Shown here in pieces: positions 1 to 12,840 of a DNA stretch of 64,000 nt; the first letter of the stretch is position 1; every line of letters begins with the position of its first letter. A program made the position numbers and the translations under genes. The notes below the pieces were generated by a model, which saw only the letters and a list, made by a program, of their open reading frames with translations, made no database searches and was not told where the DNA came from. The stretch is from Phylloscopus collybita. Its lineage: Eukaryota > Chordata > Aves > Passeriformes > Phylloscopidae. The stretch is taken from contig JAJNNQ010000004.1 of the NCBI GenBank assembly GCA_027886175.1, forward strand, positions 2,814,001-2,878,000, given 5' to 3'.

Positions 1-1027
1 TTTAGAAAAGATGGATTTAACTGATAATACAAAAATACACTTTAAAAATGAGGCATGTGAGAATAGCTGGCTTCAGGGTAACCATGTACTTTCATTTCTT
101 GGTTAACAAGTGCTGCTGCTGTCCTAAGAAATTACTAGAAGATGCAGTTCTGGAGATAGGCTGTATAACTAGTTTTGGAGGTGTTCCTTGCTGTACAGTT
201 TTTTTTGACCCATTAGTCATTGATAACTTCACATATTAATACACTTCCAGTTTTTCAGTCTTTATGGTGCTTTAGAAAAGGTAGCAAACAAACTTTAAAG
301 GGATGTTGAAGTTTGTTTTCACAAAATGTCCTTCCTGAAGGGAGAGTGCATAGTTTGCATGGGTACCTTTTAATACAAATCGTTACAAATGGAAATAAGT
401 ATAGACACTTAATTACCATCCTTATTGGCAATACTAAGTGTTCAGTGAAAGCACTGTATCTGTATATTATGGCTTGAATATTGCTGTTTAAGTCTGAAAA
501 GTTGCTCTAATTGACTTTGGGGATATCTCAAAGAGCACTTTTTCTGTGCACCTCTGTAGGTTGCTTAAGTAAACATGAATCATTAATAGACATGATCTTT
601 TGTACAAGGCTTGTACAATAGAAATTTTGAAATATATTTACACTTCTGTACAAATCAAGTAGTAATTTGTGTGTGTATCCTGACAGGAACAAGATGAATG
701 TAATATCTAATTGTAACAGATGTTTTTAATTACTTCTGTCATTTGTCTTGCCATTAATTTTACAGGAGTTTGTAACATGTAATTATATCAGTAATTTCTC
801 TTGCAATGACTGAATTTCTGCAATAAACTAGTAACAGTGAGCTATTGCCTAGTGGTGGATGCAAAGTATCACTTTTGGGTGGCTAAGATAATTGAATTTG
901 GAGAGTGAGTGCAGTAGGACAACTGTACTTGAGTCACGATCATGTAGTCTTGCAGAGAGTGAAGATTACGTCTGTAGAGGCTGAGAATGCTTACAGTGCT
1001 GCATTCTGTATATTTTGATTTTCCCAG
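1..1027 (+). other. GAK: GAK intron (3' portion)
   Basis: This stretch lies upstream of the first recognisable GAK exon. It is AT-rich with many stops in all frames, and I found no segment matching GAK or auxilin protein. It ends in a pyrimidine-rich tract and a CAG acceptor directly before the J-domain exon. The earlier GAK exons (kinase and PTEN-like domains) must lie left of the window. Confidence 0.7.
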
Positions 1028-1204
1028 ATTCTTGAATGGATTGAAGGAAAGGAGAGAAATATCAGAGCATTAATATCCACTCTTCATACAGTCCTTTGGG
1101 AAGGGGAAAATAAATGGAAACCAGTCAGCATGGCAGATTTAGTAACTCCTGAACAAGTAAAGAAGTACTACAGGAAAGCAGTGCTTGTAGTTCATCCTGA
1201 TAAG
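1028..1204 (+). CDS. GAK: GAK penultimate coding exon (J domain, HPD motif)
   Basis: This exon of 59 codons (phase 0 at both ends) encodes the first part of the C-terminal DnaJ domain of cyclin-G-associated kinase. It starts with [14 protein letters not shown] and contains [15 protein letters not shown]. It ends with HPDK, and the HPD tripeptide that stimulates the HSC70 ATPase lies at 1193-1201. It is bounded by a ttttcccag acceptor and an AAG|gtgagt donor. The J domain of GAK and auxilin recruits HSC70 to uncoat clathrin-coated vesicles at the trans-Golgi network and plasma membrane. The paralogue DNAJC6 is very similar here. The residues WEGE and PVSMADL, the C-terminus in the next exon and the PIGG neighbour all favour GAK. 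The assignment rests on remembered family sequence, not on an alignment. Confidence 0.95.
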
Positions 1205-2480
1205 GTGAGTGTGTTCCTCTGATCTTCTTTATTATAGGAGGAATACAAACTGCTGTAACCACACCATACTGGTTACTGCCAAAGTGCCTTGCTTCTCAAT
1301 CAGCACCCTAGATATTCTTCACTGTACTTCCATTGTCTTCTGAATGTGGTGTCCTACTGAAGCAGTAGTACAGGATAATTCTTGTCATCCTGACACAGCA
1401 CAGAATTCAACAGAGAAGTGTTAACAAATGAAAGAACTCATGAGGGTTGTACTGAGCACCAAAGGCAGTCATGCTGAGTTGTGACTGACAGATGGCATAT
1501 TTAATGCTGATTAGTAGAATAATTTGTTTCATTTATGTGAGCTGGTACTTCAAGTCTTTTAGAAGTAATATGGGGACTCAGAGGCTGCCACAGCAAAACT
1601 GGTAGGAAAAACCTGCTGAACATCATTTACAGCTGTCTTTTAAAAAGATGCATCCCAATGTATCAAGGCAGTTTCTTGTTCTGAACTCTTGCATTGAATA
1701 TACCTGGCTTGAATTTTCAGGTTTGCATTCAGTGGTGTTTTAGTTGTCTTGTATCCATAACAAACAAGGCAGTTTTTTGTTTTTGTTCTTGTCCTTCAGT
1801 GTTCTTGGGTATGTGACTTTTTCCACTTTTCTGGTGTTTTTTTAGGTGTTTTCTGTAAGCCTCTTAATGCCTCAGTGTCAGAACACAGCTGTATTTAGGG
1901 CATATTTGTATTCCTTGTTCTTTATTCTCCCACCTACCTATTAAAGCACTCTCTAAATGCATTGATAAAGTACTGCAGATGGCAAAAACTAAGCGGGAGG
2001 AGAAAGGGAAGTATACTAGAGGAGGCTTTTTTGTTGGAGAGAGCCATCTTTTGGGATTATTAACTACAAGGGTTGGATTGTGTTGTCCCAGAGACAGGGC
2101 TGCTGTGAAACAGGCAGGGAAACAGGAGCATACCATCTTTGAGTATGGAAGCAAACACACCAGAAGTGCTATGTCAGTGCTATGTTGAGTTGTAGCATCA
2201 TTCACAACCAGCAACAGATTTTTCTCCAGGGAATGCTATTCAAAAGAAGTTGTCTCAAAGCTGTCTCAGATTTTATCCTTGTACACTATTGCAAAACCTC
2301 TCAGGAAGCAATTTTAAAAACGGAATTGCTTCCAAAATTCCAAATTACTTACTAATTTGATTTGTAAGTAATAGTAACTGAAACTGTTTATGAAAAGAAC
2401 ATAAATAAGGGGTGGGATCTTTACTAAATGATCAAATTTCTAATATTTTTATGCTTATGGTACATTCTCTTTGTTTCCAG
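1205..2480 (+). other. GAK: GAK last intron
   Basis: This is a GT-AG intron of 1,276 nt between the two J-domain exons, with donor gtgagt and acceptor ttgtttccag. Reading frames inside it (for example around 1864-2214 on either strand) have no recognisable homology. I take them as chance. Confidence 0.9.
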
Positions 2481-2582
2481 GCCACAGGACAACCCTATGA
2501 GCAATATGCCAAAATGATCTTCATGGAATTGAATGATGCATGGTCAGAGTTTGAAAACCAGGGATCAAAGTCCCTTTTCTGA
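2481..2582 (+). CDS. GAK: GAK terminal coding exon and stop
   Basis: The last 33 codons of GAK begin [19 protein letters not shown] and finish with the C-terminus ENQGSKSLF and a TGA at 2580-2582. They form the final helices of the J domain. Human GAK ends in ENQGSRPLF, whereas auxilin (DNAJC6) ends in ENQGQKPLY (both from memory), so the GS-x-x-LF end supports GAK. The junction with the previous exon is in phase 0 and restores the conserved [12 protein letters not shown] sequence. No break or frameshift is visible. Confidence 0.95.
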   Translation, partial: ATGQPYEQYAKMIFMELNDAWSEFENQGSKSLF

Positions 2583-5285
2583 AACTTCACCTTTCACAGA
2601 ACTGCTTCCAGAAACTGGAGCTGAGCATTGTTATGACTTTATTGCGCTTGAGATTTATGAGGCATTTTCCATGGTTTCAGCACAGTTTCTAGTCATGCAC
2701 TTAAATGTGGGGATGTATTTTGTAAGATGTAGAGTACAGAGCATTACCTAGATTCATTAAGAAAAAAGCTGCTGAGTACCTGTAGAAATCACTGTCTGGG
2801 AGGAAAGGTTTCTCTTCAGTTTTTTATAAGAAAAATAGTATTTTGATGAAGCTAAGTAATTAGTGATAGGCTAGTGTTAGTTATAAATCATTCCAAATTA
2901 ATTGATCTTTGCTGTACCTCTACCATCTCAAATTTGTCTGTTACTTTGAGTAGTTTTGTGATTCAGTTTTGATATTTGGTGCCTGTCGCCTTCTTCAAAG
3001 TGCTTTAGTTAGCAGCAGTGAATTTGCTTGGCTTATCTCAAACCTAAGGGTGTATATTTTAATCTGTATTTTATATAATCAATCTGATAATCATTCTGTA
3101 AATAATATTTTCTGGTAATATCTGTGTTCCTTACAATAGAGTAACAGTTGTTTAGCCAAAAAGACACCACATGTGGGAAAGTCAGACAGGGTTTTTCTTG
3201 ATTTTTTTTTTCTTAAATATGAATCTGAAAAGAAATTTTGACTCTGAGGTCTGCATGTTCCTGCTGTTTTGTTTATTTATTGCAGTACTCTGACCTGTGC
3301 TTATTTTCCTAGTTCTTTAAATGGTGTCTCTTGCTTGTGAATTCAGTGGAACCTTCCTTTCATTGCACTTCAAATACTCTGAGAGAAACAAAGTTACTCT
3401 GAAACTTGAAGTGTTAGCACAAACCTTTTACTGTCTGAGCATTGAATCACTCATTATCATCTGATGAGCATTTAAAGTGCTTTAACAAAAATTTTGCTGC
3501 ATGTTTGAACTTCTGTATTTTAGAGATACGCATGTCATCAGAGCATGTGAAAATATGGTGTGTCTTGGTAGACTGTTGAATATCTGCTCACCTATTTCCA
3601 TGCACTGCTTTGTGCAAGATGAGTAGAGACACAACTTGGTTACAAAACTTGCCATGTTTTCTCATCCCTGTTCAGAAGGCACTTTTTCATTAGTGCTGGA
3701 GTGGATGATGCAAATGACCAATGACTGTTAAACTCTGTGTAATAACAAAACACAATTTTCATATCAAGTTTGAAAACGTTGAAAATTAGTGCTGGGGTAT
3801 TAAATCTTCAGCAGCAGTCTCTTGACACCAGACAGTTGGGCATTCAAGGGGATATTTTGATCACTTGCCTTTTTATACATTTTGCATGCTTAACTGAGAG
3901 GGAACCTATATTATTAGTAGAGGTAACTGTTCAGCTGAGCAACATCTGAACAGGAAACACGAGATTCTAATGCCACCTAAAAGGTGTGTTGGATGAGACT
4001 TTCCACTGCTGCACCAGCACAAGAGCTGGTGGGTTAGAGACTGCTGAATGCTTGCAATGTCTAGTCTCTAGCTCTGACATAACATAGTTACTTATTAACC
4101 TCTTATCAAAGGTTTTGTTTGTGTATATTTGCATATATATTCAGCTGCTGTGATTTTTTTTTTTAGGTGAAGCTAGGATCAGTTGTGGATCAGGAAGGTT
4201 ATATATTATTCATAGCTGCTCTTGTATTTCAGTTACTGCTTTGAAGCAGTCTTAATCTCAGTAGATTTCTTCAGAAATGTATGTAACTTGCTGTCTGATT
4301 TAAAGTAAGAGTTAATCTTTTTTCCTTTGGACACTTCATTAATTCTTTGTGTATGTGTTCTGCAGCTGTGGAAACTGAAGGCATCTGGTGGTAGGATAGG
4401 TTTGTGGGACACCTCTTTACAGTTCTAGGCCAAATGGTATCTAGTAATAGGTTTAAAAAGGCAAACACACATATGTAATGAGTTTGACTCTGGTGTTACA
4501 TATATATACATTTGAGAGATAAAGCATTTCTAAGGGGGCTGCTTAGAATAAGGAGGGACTGCTTTAAAAACCCAACGTCATTCAGCACGTACAGGCAGCT
4601 TTAGGGCGTACATTTTTAATTGCTCTTTTCTTGAAATATGTGTTTAAAAATTAAAACATGAACATTTGGAGGAAAATATCTTCTTCTGCTTTGTGTATTT
4701 GGTAGCATTTTCTGGATGGAATCTACTTTTTTTTTTTTTTGTTTCTCTACTGTTGCTTGCAAGATTTTCTTGAAACATCAAAGAACCTTAGATGTGATTT
4801 TAAGTTAGCAGGGAATACATGAGTGCAAGTATTTTACCTGGAACTGAAGCTCTTAGCCCTCTCTTTTAAAAATTCCAGAAAATCAAGAAGTTTGGCTATG
4901 GATTCTTCCAAGAGCTGCTAGATAATTACTGAAACTTCAATTGGGTTGACTGAGGCACCCAGCTTATTTTATGGCTTAGTCAGCTCTGGTTCTCAGTGGT
5001 GAACTATCTGATTTCCCTGTCCTGCTCCTTCCTACATAATTGAGTTTTGCTGCTAAGAGGCTTGGTTTGATAAACAGATAAATCTTGACAATGAAACTAT
5101 TTTGGGTAGGGTGTTTTGATTTTGGTTTTATTTTTTGTAACTGTGACATTTCTCTGTGTTACGTACAAGAATCTGCAAACAATGGGGATTTCACTAAGGT
5201 TCTGTAAGCAAACTGTAATTTGGAAATTAAAAAAAGTTCAAGTGGTGATTATGAACATAATAAACTGAATTTTTGTTTTCGGTGC
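2583..5285 (+). other. GAK: Probable GAK 3' UTR
   Basis: AT-rich non-coding sequence follows the GAK stop. There is no good AATAAA close to the stop; the first well-placed AATAAA is at 5259-5264, followed by a U/GU-rich element. A 3' UTR of about 2.7 kb is therefore an inference. Earlier cleavage at a variant signal cannot be excluded. No repeats of note were seen. Confidence 0.45.
5259..5264 (+). terminator. GAK: Candidate GAK polyadenylation signal (AATAAA)
   Basis: A canonical AATAAA is followed within about 10 to 25 nt by a T-rich then GT-rich stretch (tttttgttttcggtg), the usual arrangement of cleavage site and downstream element. A second AATAAA at 5478-5483 has a weaker downstream context. 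Which one is used cannot be decided from sequence alone. Confidence 0.4.
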
Positions 5286-8200
5286 AACGCAAAGCAGCAT
5301 GAGGACCACTAAAGGTGTTTCTTAGTCTTAGGCTTATCTATTAGGTACAAGAACCTGGGAAGAGGGAAGTTAAAATATATTTCATATAATTGTGTATTGA
5401 GTCTTAATGTTGCTTTTGTAAGACAGGGTCATTTGGAAGAAAGGTCCAGCAGTTGTATGAATTAATCTTAAAAGAGTAATAAAAATGGTAAAAAATCTGG
5501 GAACGAGGGCTTTTCAACCTTTTGCTTTGTATTTGGTCATTAATTGTCTGTCTGCTGTATGCACTAGGAGTGCACTTAAATGATTACACACACATTTCAT
5601 TGTAGCTGTATTCTTAGTGTCCACAAACTGAAAAGCTTTTAGAACAGGCTTCAGAAAAAACTGATTAATCAGAGACTTGAATGGATTCTGTCTTTGCTTA
5701 AAATCTTTATTTTCCTTTCATGTTAATTGTTCATTGCACAGTTAAGTTTTGAAGTATTGAAGCCATGCCCTGAAAGCTGAACTTTATATCTGCTTCTGCT
5801 GGCTATGAAGCTTGAATGTGAGGTTACTGGGTGTTGGCCAGGAGGTTGATACTCTGCCTACCAGGCTTTGCATGTGGTATCTGAGGTTCTCTTATGAAGC
5901 ACCTCCTTGACTCTTGCAGCAAGTCATGGTGCCTGCTGGTCCATATTGGTTGTTCCTCTCTCTGGTAACAACACCTGACTAATGCCATGCATTGTCTGCA
6001 GCCTACTAGGGCTCACTTCCAAAAAGTAAGTAGGCGAGATGGTTATTGCAAGAAAAAAAGAAAACAGCACAAGATAGATTAAAGGAAGAGTAGAGAAAAA
6101 CACCCAGGCTCTAAAGTACATCTGAAGTACTGTTTTCTTTTCTGCTGACCTATTGCCACCTACCTCTGCTAAAAACATGTGTAGACTAGTAGTGAGAACC
6201 TGGTTTGCAGCCTGCTTTCCAGCCCTTTTAGAACACTGGTGACTGACTGTAACAGCTGTGAGTACCAAGTCTCTAGATTTCTTTTTTTCCCCCAGAAGTT
6301 TCTATAAAGCAGTTTAAAAAATGTTTGGGCAGCTTTCCACTAGTTATTTTTTAATTACATTGCTTGTGTTACATTGCTGTTAGATCTGGGGAGTCCAACA
6401 ACATAACTTTTAAAAGAGAGATCTGTGAAGAAGAATTGGTGTTAAGAGAGTGAGTGGCTGGAGTCTGCCGAATAGAAACAAGTGATGTATTCTAACTGGA
6501 GGAAATCAGTTGGTGTCTTCAAGCTCGGGCATGCCTGTTTGGTGTTCCCACCACTAGTGTTGTCAGAGTTCTTAGGAGCAGCAAAGAGTGTTAGTGGTTA
6601 GTTTGACATAAAGCCTGGAAGGAAAAGGTCCTCAGCATTGTTAGTTGGGCCAACTATTTTGCTAATCAGTGGTAGCTTCTTCAGCAAGTACAGAACAGAA
6701 AACCTCCAAAAGTGCTGGTGAAGTATGTTTCCTTGGAACCGTAGCAGAATCCTTGGTGTTGTACTTGTGAGGGTAACTAGTGCTCATGAAAAATGCCTTG
6801 TTTACCTCCATGTTCTTGGTTTTGGACATTTCTTCCCTTTTTGTCTTGCCAAGCACAGAGCAACAGTTTGGTTGTGAAAGCTACATGCACAAGATTAATA
6901 TTTTGCACAAACCAAAGCGGAATTTGAGCGTAACAGAAATCTCATCAGGCCTTTGGGGCTGCTGGGTTCCGTGCACCATTCCACTTCCCGAGGCCAGGCT
7001 GCAGCTTCCCCAGCTGTGGCAGTGTGTTTGCATACTTGCTGGCCGCTGCAACTCTCTGCTGCTCACAGAAATGTTTTCAGGGATAGCATATATGTGGAAG
7101 CCTTGTTGTTCCTTAGCTATGTCCTTAATTGTCTAACAATTGCAATGTAATGGCTGCTTTGTAAATAAGTTCAAATTAATCTTGTATGACTCAGTTGACA
7201 TTTTCTGTCAAGAACTGGCAGGTGATTGCCCTGCTAAAGCTGTAAAAGGAATGTATCATTTCCCACCCTTTGAGCTTGTTCGTGGTGCGGAGCAGCTCTT
7301 ACACCCAGAAACCCAATGACGAAGAGCTGAGCTCTGGTTCTGAACTTGATGAATCTTGCAATGCTTGCTTACTCTCTCTTTGGGTAAGCTTATTGTGGAC
7401 TGCAGTTTAGACTGCATTAAGCTTCCAACATATGCTCCAGAAATACGAATTCAGTACTTTTTATGAAGGATACATGTTGTCATAGAAGCTTTTATTACCA
7501 AAAGGGGATTAAGAGGCATTGTGGGAACTCCCAAAACTCTTTAGTGGAATGTACTGTATATTTGCAATGTAGATTTCTAGAAGTGATTGTCATCTCTCTG
7601 AGGTCCTTATTGTATGTACCTGTAGTTGTGATTGTACTTTCAATGCCTGTGTTTTTTTCTGATTTGGAGTGTGTGGAAGGACAGAACAGACACTCAATTC
7701 CTGGTTTTGCCATCTTTCAGGAAATGCAATGTACTGTGTAATTTTGCTACTAGTGAAATGAAACTTATACCTGTATGTATATAAAGTACAATAGTCAAAT
7801 TAAGCCTTGTTTGAAATTAGATTTAATGTTTGGTAAAATGTCCTTGAACAGAATATTTTGCTTTGAAATGTATTACAATTTAACCAGTGATCAATTAAAA
7901 CAAACAAAATAACTTTGTATATTTCCTTCTTTACCAAGAGAGAAATGGCCTGATCACCCAAAGCATTTCCACTGTGTCTTCCAGAACAATCTGCAAATGT
8001 TAGAGAAGTGGTTCTCATTGTTATTATGTTCAGGTTGACTGGACCTCTTAGGAGCTAAGTGGCTCTTCATAAGTGTCTCTTCTGCTGGAGATGTGTTGCT
8101 GCAGTGTGCCCTGGGGTTTGGCAGCTGCATTTTCTAAGGACCTGTGTTGGGTTGAGGGGGTTCTTGCACACGATCTGGTGCTTTTCCATTGCCTAAGGGA

Positions 8201-11200
8201 AGCTCTGGCCTAAGTGTGCAGTAGTAATCAAAGGGAAGAGAGCAGGAGTACATGGACACAACTGAGGCAGGAGAGAGGAATATGAGCAGCTTGTAGGGAT
8301 GGTGGGGGGGACACATCTAGTGATGAAGGACTGCAGATGGCAGGAATCTGAGGGAATGTGACATAGCAAAGGGTGAGCTGCTTCTGGGAGCATGCTGACA
8401 AGGTCCCCAGCAAGCATCTTTTGACTCCATACTCTGCAAGAGTATGGGCAAGCAGGATCTTTCATAGGTGGGTAAAAGCCACTTGGTGACATTGAGAAAG
8501 TTTCTTTTAAAGTTAAAAGCACAAAAGTATAGGATTACCATTGGAGATCCCCAAGGAGAAGGATAAAAAACAGGGAAGGGAGGTAAGAGAATGGACAGAC
8601 ATGACCAAAGGAGGATTGGTGGAAGTGCATGGGGTAAGAAAAAGAAACACTAGCAAGCAAACTGAATTCTCTTAGGCAAAGGCCATTGCTACTGGATAAT
8701 GTTATTCAAATTCTGCTTACTACTTTGAATAATTTGATGGGTTTACAAGAATTTATGATAGATTACTCAGTGCCAAGATGCTAAAATACCTTTCTCCTTT
8801 TATCACATATAGAACATGCTACCTCTTTTGCTGCTAATCAGTTTATTCCTAACATGCCAAGATGCTGAAATATGTATTGATACCTACTTCTGGTCCTTCA
8901 CTGCAGCAGAGGAGGATAATGTTAGTCAAGTGCATCTTTCTTTGCCATATGCAAGGCTTTTGGCCACTCTGACGTGTATTTAGAAGGATTTGAATTGGAG
9001 GAACACACCAGATAGAAATCCTGAAGAGTCAAGCTAGCAAGCATCAGTAATTACACCAGGTAAGCAGAATGCATTACGAAGAAATAGACTGGCCATAAAT
9101 TCAATATCCAGCAAAGCACACAAGGCAGAGTGAATGGGGGATTAAAAAAGGCAGGAGAAATACTCTGTGTACTGTGGTACAGTACTGTGGTGTGCAGAGC
9201 AGCCTGTAGCAATCAAAGCCATCCAAGTGTGCAATTGTAGACACCTGACCTGGTTACTGTAATGTTAGAGAGGATATGATCTGCCCTGCCTCAGCATTGC
9301 CTCCCTTATGAGGGTAAGAGAAGGACTTCTGGTAGATTTTTGGGCAAAAAACACTGAAAAAGGGAAAATGGAGTACATAGGTAGATAAGGACTTGATCTA
9401 ATACAAACTTAGAAGGAACTTCTCATCTCCTTTAATCTGTAAAGCTGCTGGCTGTTCTCCTGGAGTGGCTTTGGCTCCTAATCAAAGCTCTGGGCATATG
9501 CAAAATAACAGCTGTGAAGTTTTCTGGTATATAATGGTGCTGGTAGACCCAGCCATTATTAACTGATGAACTGCATTGCTTCTTTCTTTGAGCATAGCTC
9601 TGGTGATGAGCAGTATGACACAAGTACTCTGCAGGACAAGGAGTCATCAGTGCACTGCTGCTCTGACAACATGCAATGTGTCCAGCACACTTCTAATATG
9701 CCAGAAGAAACCTGAAGAAACAGCTCATCCAGCTTGCTCAGGAAGCTGATTTAAATTACAAAACTTAGTTTGCCATTCCAAGGATGTTGCTGTGTGTGCT
9801 GTGAAGCACTGAGTGTTCCATAGTCTGAGTTTGATACTTCTGCTGAGTCTGCTCTTCTCCTGAGCCCTGCTAGCCTAGTACTGTCAGTCTCATGATGGAG
9901 TTCAAAAACGCTGCTGACAGCATTCCTGGAAGGCATTAGAGGAGTGTTTGACTCAAAGGCTTCCCTCTTGTCAACAGTTCCAAAATGTCATCTTTCTCTG
10001 GTCTTCTGAAGTTTCTAAAGCAATGGATTCACTATACTTAATGTGGAGACTGACCTCCAGCAAAGCAGAAACAGAAAGTGGTAACCTACAGCAGGTAGCT
10101 GCTATGATGTCTCTTAGCTCTTCCTTTCTTGCTGCACACCTGCTCTGTCCACATCCTAGCAGTGGCTCACCTTAGAGGTAAATAAGGTGCTGGGTTCTGT
10201 TCTAGGGATTATGAACCACAAGAACTGGACTCATACATGTTTTTCCTATGGACTGAATTAAGGCTGTTGAACCCAGTGTACATTCTATCTCATTTCACAC
10301 TGAGATGTTTTTATATACTGTGGCTAAATTTGCCTCTCATGCCTTTACTGACTCATCATGAAACCAGGGATGAATGCAGGGGTTTTTAATTTTCTTCTTA
10401 TTACCAAGGGGTTTTATTTTCTCAGCTATCTTCACTATTGGAGCTGCCCTCCCATTTTCTTCCCTCACTCACTTCTTCTCACTAGGCTTTTCTACTGCTC
10501 CTACCACCATGAACCTAACATCTATTAGACCTGGAAATTCCTCACCTGCTTCTGTGCACATACTGCAGCTGCTGCCTCATACGTGCAAGGTATGAAACTC
10601 TCTCAGACCTCTTTATTTCTTTTCCCGGGTATGGGATATCATGAGGACCACATCTCCTGTGGAGGGTTGAACTGCAATTGTTTACCATCTCTAGATGTAT
10701 AAAAGGACGTTTGGGGGTTTCTTATAAAATCTTCTTATAAAATAGGAATTCATGCAAGTGGGAGAGGCAGAAGGGACATCATTCTGTGCTGTGCTTTTAC
10801 TAATGTGGGCAGCTTGTTTTGGCCTGTCTGTGACCCGCCACTCTGCTATCTACCGCCTTGTGGTGAGTGGCACCGGCATTGCTCTCCTGAGTAAAACACA
10901 CCTCATTTCATGTGGAATTATTTATCATCAGTAATCATCTTTCTTTGTTTTGGTTGCCATCTGCTGGCAGAATGATGTGTTCATCGCCATTTCACACTCA
11001 TGCCACATAGGGTTTTTTTTTAATACTAAGCATTTTGAATGTGTGCAGTTTGTACGTTCACGTTGCAAAAAAAGGCTGCTTTTGGATGTCTGAATTCAGA
11101 CTGACAGTGCCAGAGGCAGAGCTCAGCGCATGAGAACAGATGCTCAACTAGGTGGACAGAAGCAAGTAATCCATGCTGGAGAATGAGGAAGAGGAGGCAT

Positions 11201-12671
11201 GCACCACAGGAGTCTTGGAACTTTGGGTGGGAGTGGACACACAAACGGGAAACAGCATAGGAGAGCAAGGGGCTGGACAGTAAGCATCCAGGTAGATTCC
11301 AGGGCTGTGCCCTGTATGTGCTCAGCCTGTGATGAGTAGGTGTGACCTCAGTACAGACACAGTATTTAGAATGCAGGTAACTGGGACAGCTGCAGTGGGA
11401 AGAGGAAGAACAAGACTAAGCACCCAAAGTTTCTGGGCAGAGCAAACTGCTGTACTGTCCTAACATTTGCTCCGAGTAAATGAGGCTGTGAAGTGAGGCC
11501 TTGTAGGTTCAGCCCAGGCTGCTTCACCTGTGGGGAGGCTGGTGAGGTGACTGGGTGTGAGTTCCTAAGTGACTGCAAAGGGTATCTGCCTGCATGGTCC
11601 AGCACTAGACCCAGGGTTAGCATCCTCATCAAGTGCTCTCATAGAAAGGCCCATTTTTCAGTGTTGCTGCGCCCCCACCATGAATGCCACAAAATTCATC
11701 TGGTCGGCATCTTGAATACTCAAACTTAGCTTTTGCTTAAAGTTCTATCCTGGAATGTTTCCTGTCTGAAAAAAACATGTCCACAGCTTCAAAGGAAAAT
11801 TTACATGCATTTATTCATCCTTGTGCAGGATGGTATAAAACTCAGCCTAACTGACAGAAATCCAAGAGGATTTGATACCAACAAGACTTCAAAAACAAAG
11901 TTTGAGTTTTACCTGGATGAACAATTGGAAACTGCATCTTTAATACGATCAAGCATCTTGTGTAAGGTAAATAAAATCTGAAGAGCTTCAACTTTTAATT
12001 CTGTTGCTGTTGAGTGTAACCTTTCTGCTTCAAATGAGAAATGATAAATGCAAATCTTTAATTTCAGTGCGATGCAAATAGTATTAGAAGATTATTCCCG
12101 ATGCTGGAAGATCAGAATCTGATGAATTTTGCAGCAAATCTTTAGCACAGGCTGGAATTCCTGTTGCTGTGATCCATGGTGGTATTTAATACCTCATATC
12201 CTTTTCCATGGACAGGCTGAAATGCAAATACATTTCCCAAAGACATTTCTCCTGGTAGTGTTCGCAATTGCTGCAGAAGCATCCAAAGAAGGAGATGTAG
12301 AAGACCATGCTCTTATCCAGAACTGCGAAATGAAACTCCAGTTCTGCAGAGCAGTGGTGTACCTCTGTATCTCAGGAAAAAGGCTGCATCATTTGTTATG
12401 ACCCCCACTGGACAATGCACAGAAGAAGGCATACACCTACTGTGCCAGCTGTGTCCTCCTGCCACACTCACCCCTGCATTTTCTTCCAGGAAGCCACTAG
12501 AGTTCAAAGTAAAGAAAACCAAGCAATTTTTCCTTACCTTTCTCTTAGAAATGGCTTAAGTCTCTCGAGTCTTCCCTCTCTACATTGCTCTCGTGAGATG
12601 CCACCTGTAGTACTGAGTCCATCTCTGTAGCCCTCAGCATAACGCTATGGACCTGTGGGAGTGAATTCCAA
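5286..12671. other. Intergenic region, no gene recognised
   Basis: About 7.4 kb between the GAK 3' end and the first CR1 fragment. Open frames here are short (under about 120 codons), overlap on both strands, lack splice-supported continuation and show no recognisable protein family. I see no RNA gene. It is plausibly plain intergenic DNA. I specifically looked for complexin-1 (CPLX1), the human neighbour of GAK, and did not recognise it. Confidence 0.6.
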
Positions 12672-12840
12672 GGAGGCCACAGAGATGATCAGAGGGCTGG
12701 GATTGTTCAGCATGGAAAGAGAAGGCTCTGAGGTGACCTCATTGTGGCCTTCCAACACCTAAAGGGGGCTTATAAAAAGGAGGGGGAGGGACTTTTGGAA
12801 AGGGCATATAGTGACAGGACAAGGGGCAGGAGTTTTCCTG
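12672..12840 (+). mobile_element. CR1 LINE fragment, + orientation
   Basis: The sequence matches the 3' part of the avian CR1 reverse-transcriptase ORF and tail. It reads as a degraded form of the conserved block covering 'GAGGCCAC..AAGATGATC..AGAGGGCTGG', then 'TTCAGC..TGG..AGAGAAGGCTC', 'CCTAAAGGGGGC' and 'GACAGGACAAGGGG'. About 35 nt seem to be missing after 'agagggctgg' compared with the usual CR1 pattern. It is 5'-truncated and non-functional. Confidence 0.85.

Noticed and set aside
1028..2582. Assignment to DNAJC6 (auxilin) instead of GAK
   Set aside because: The C-terminus ENQGSKSLF and internal residues (WEGE, PVSMADL) fit GAK better, and the PIGG neighbour agrees with the human 4p16.3 location of GAK.
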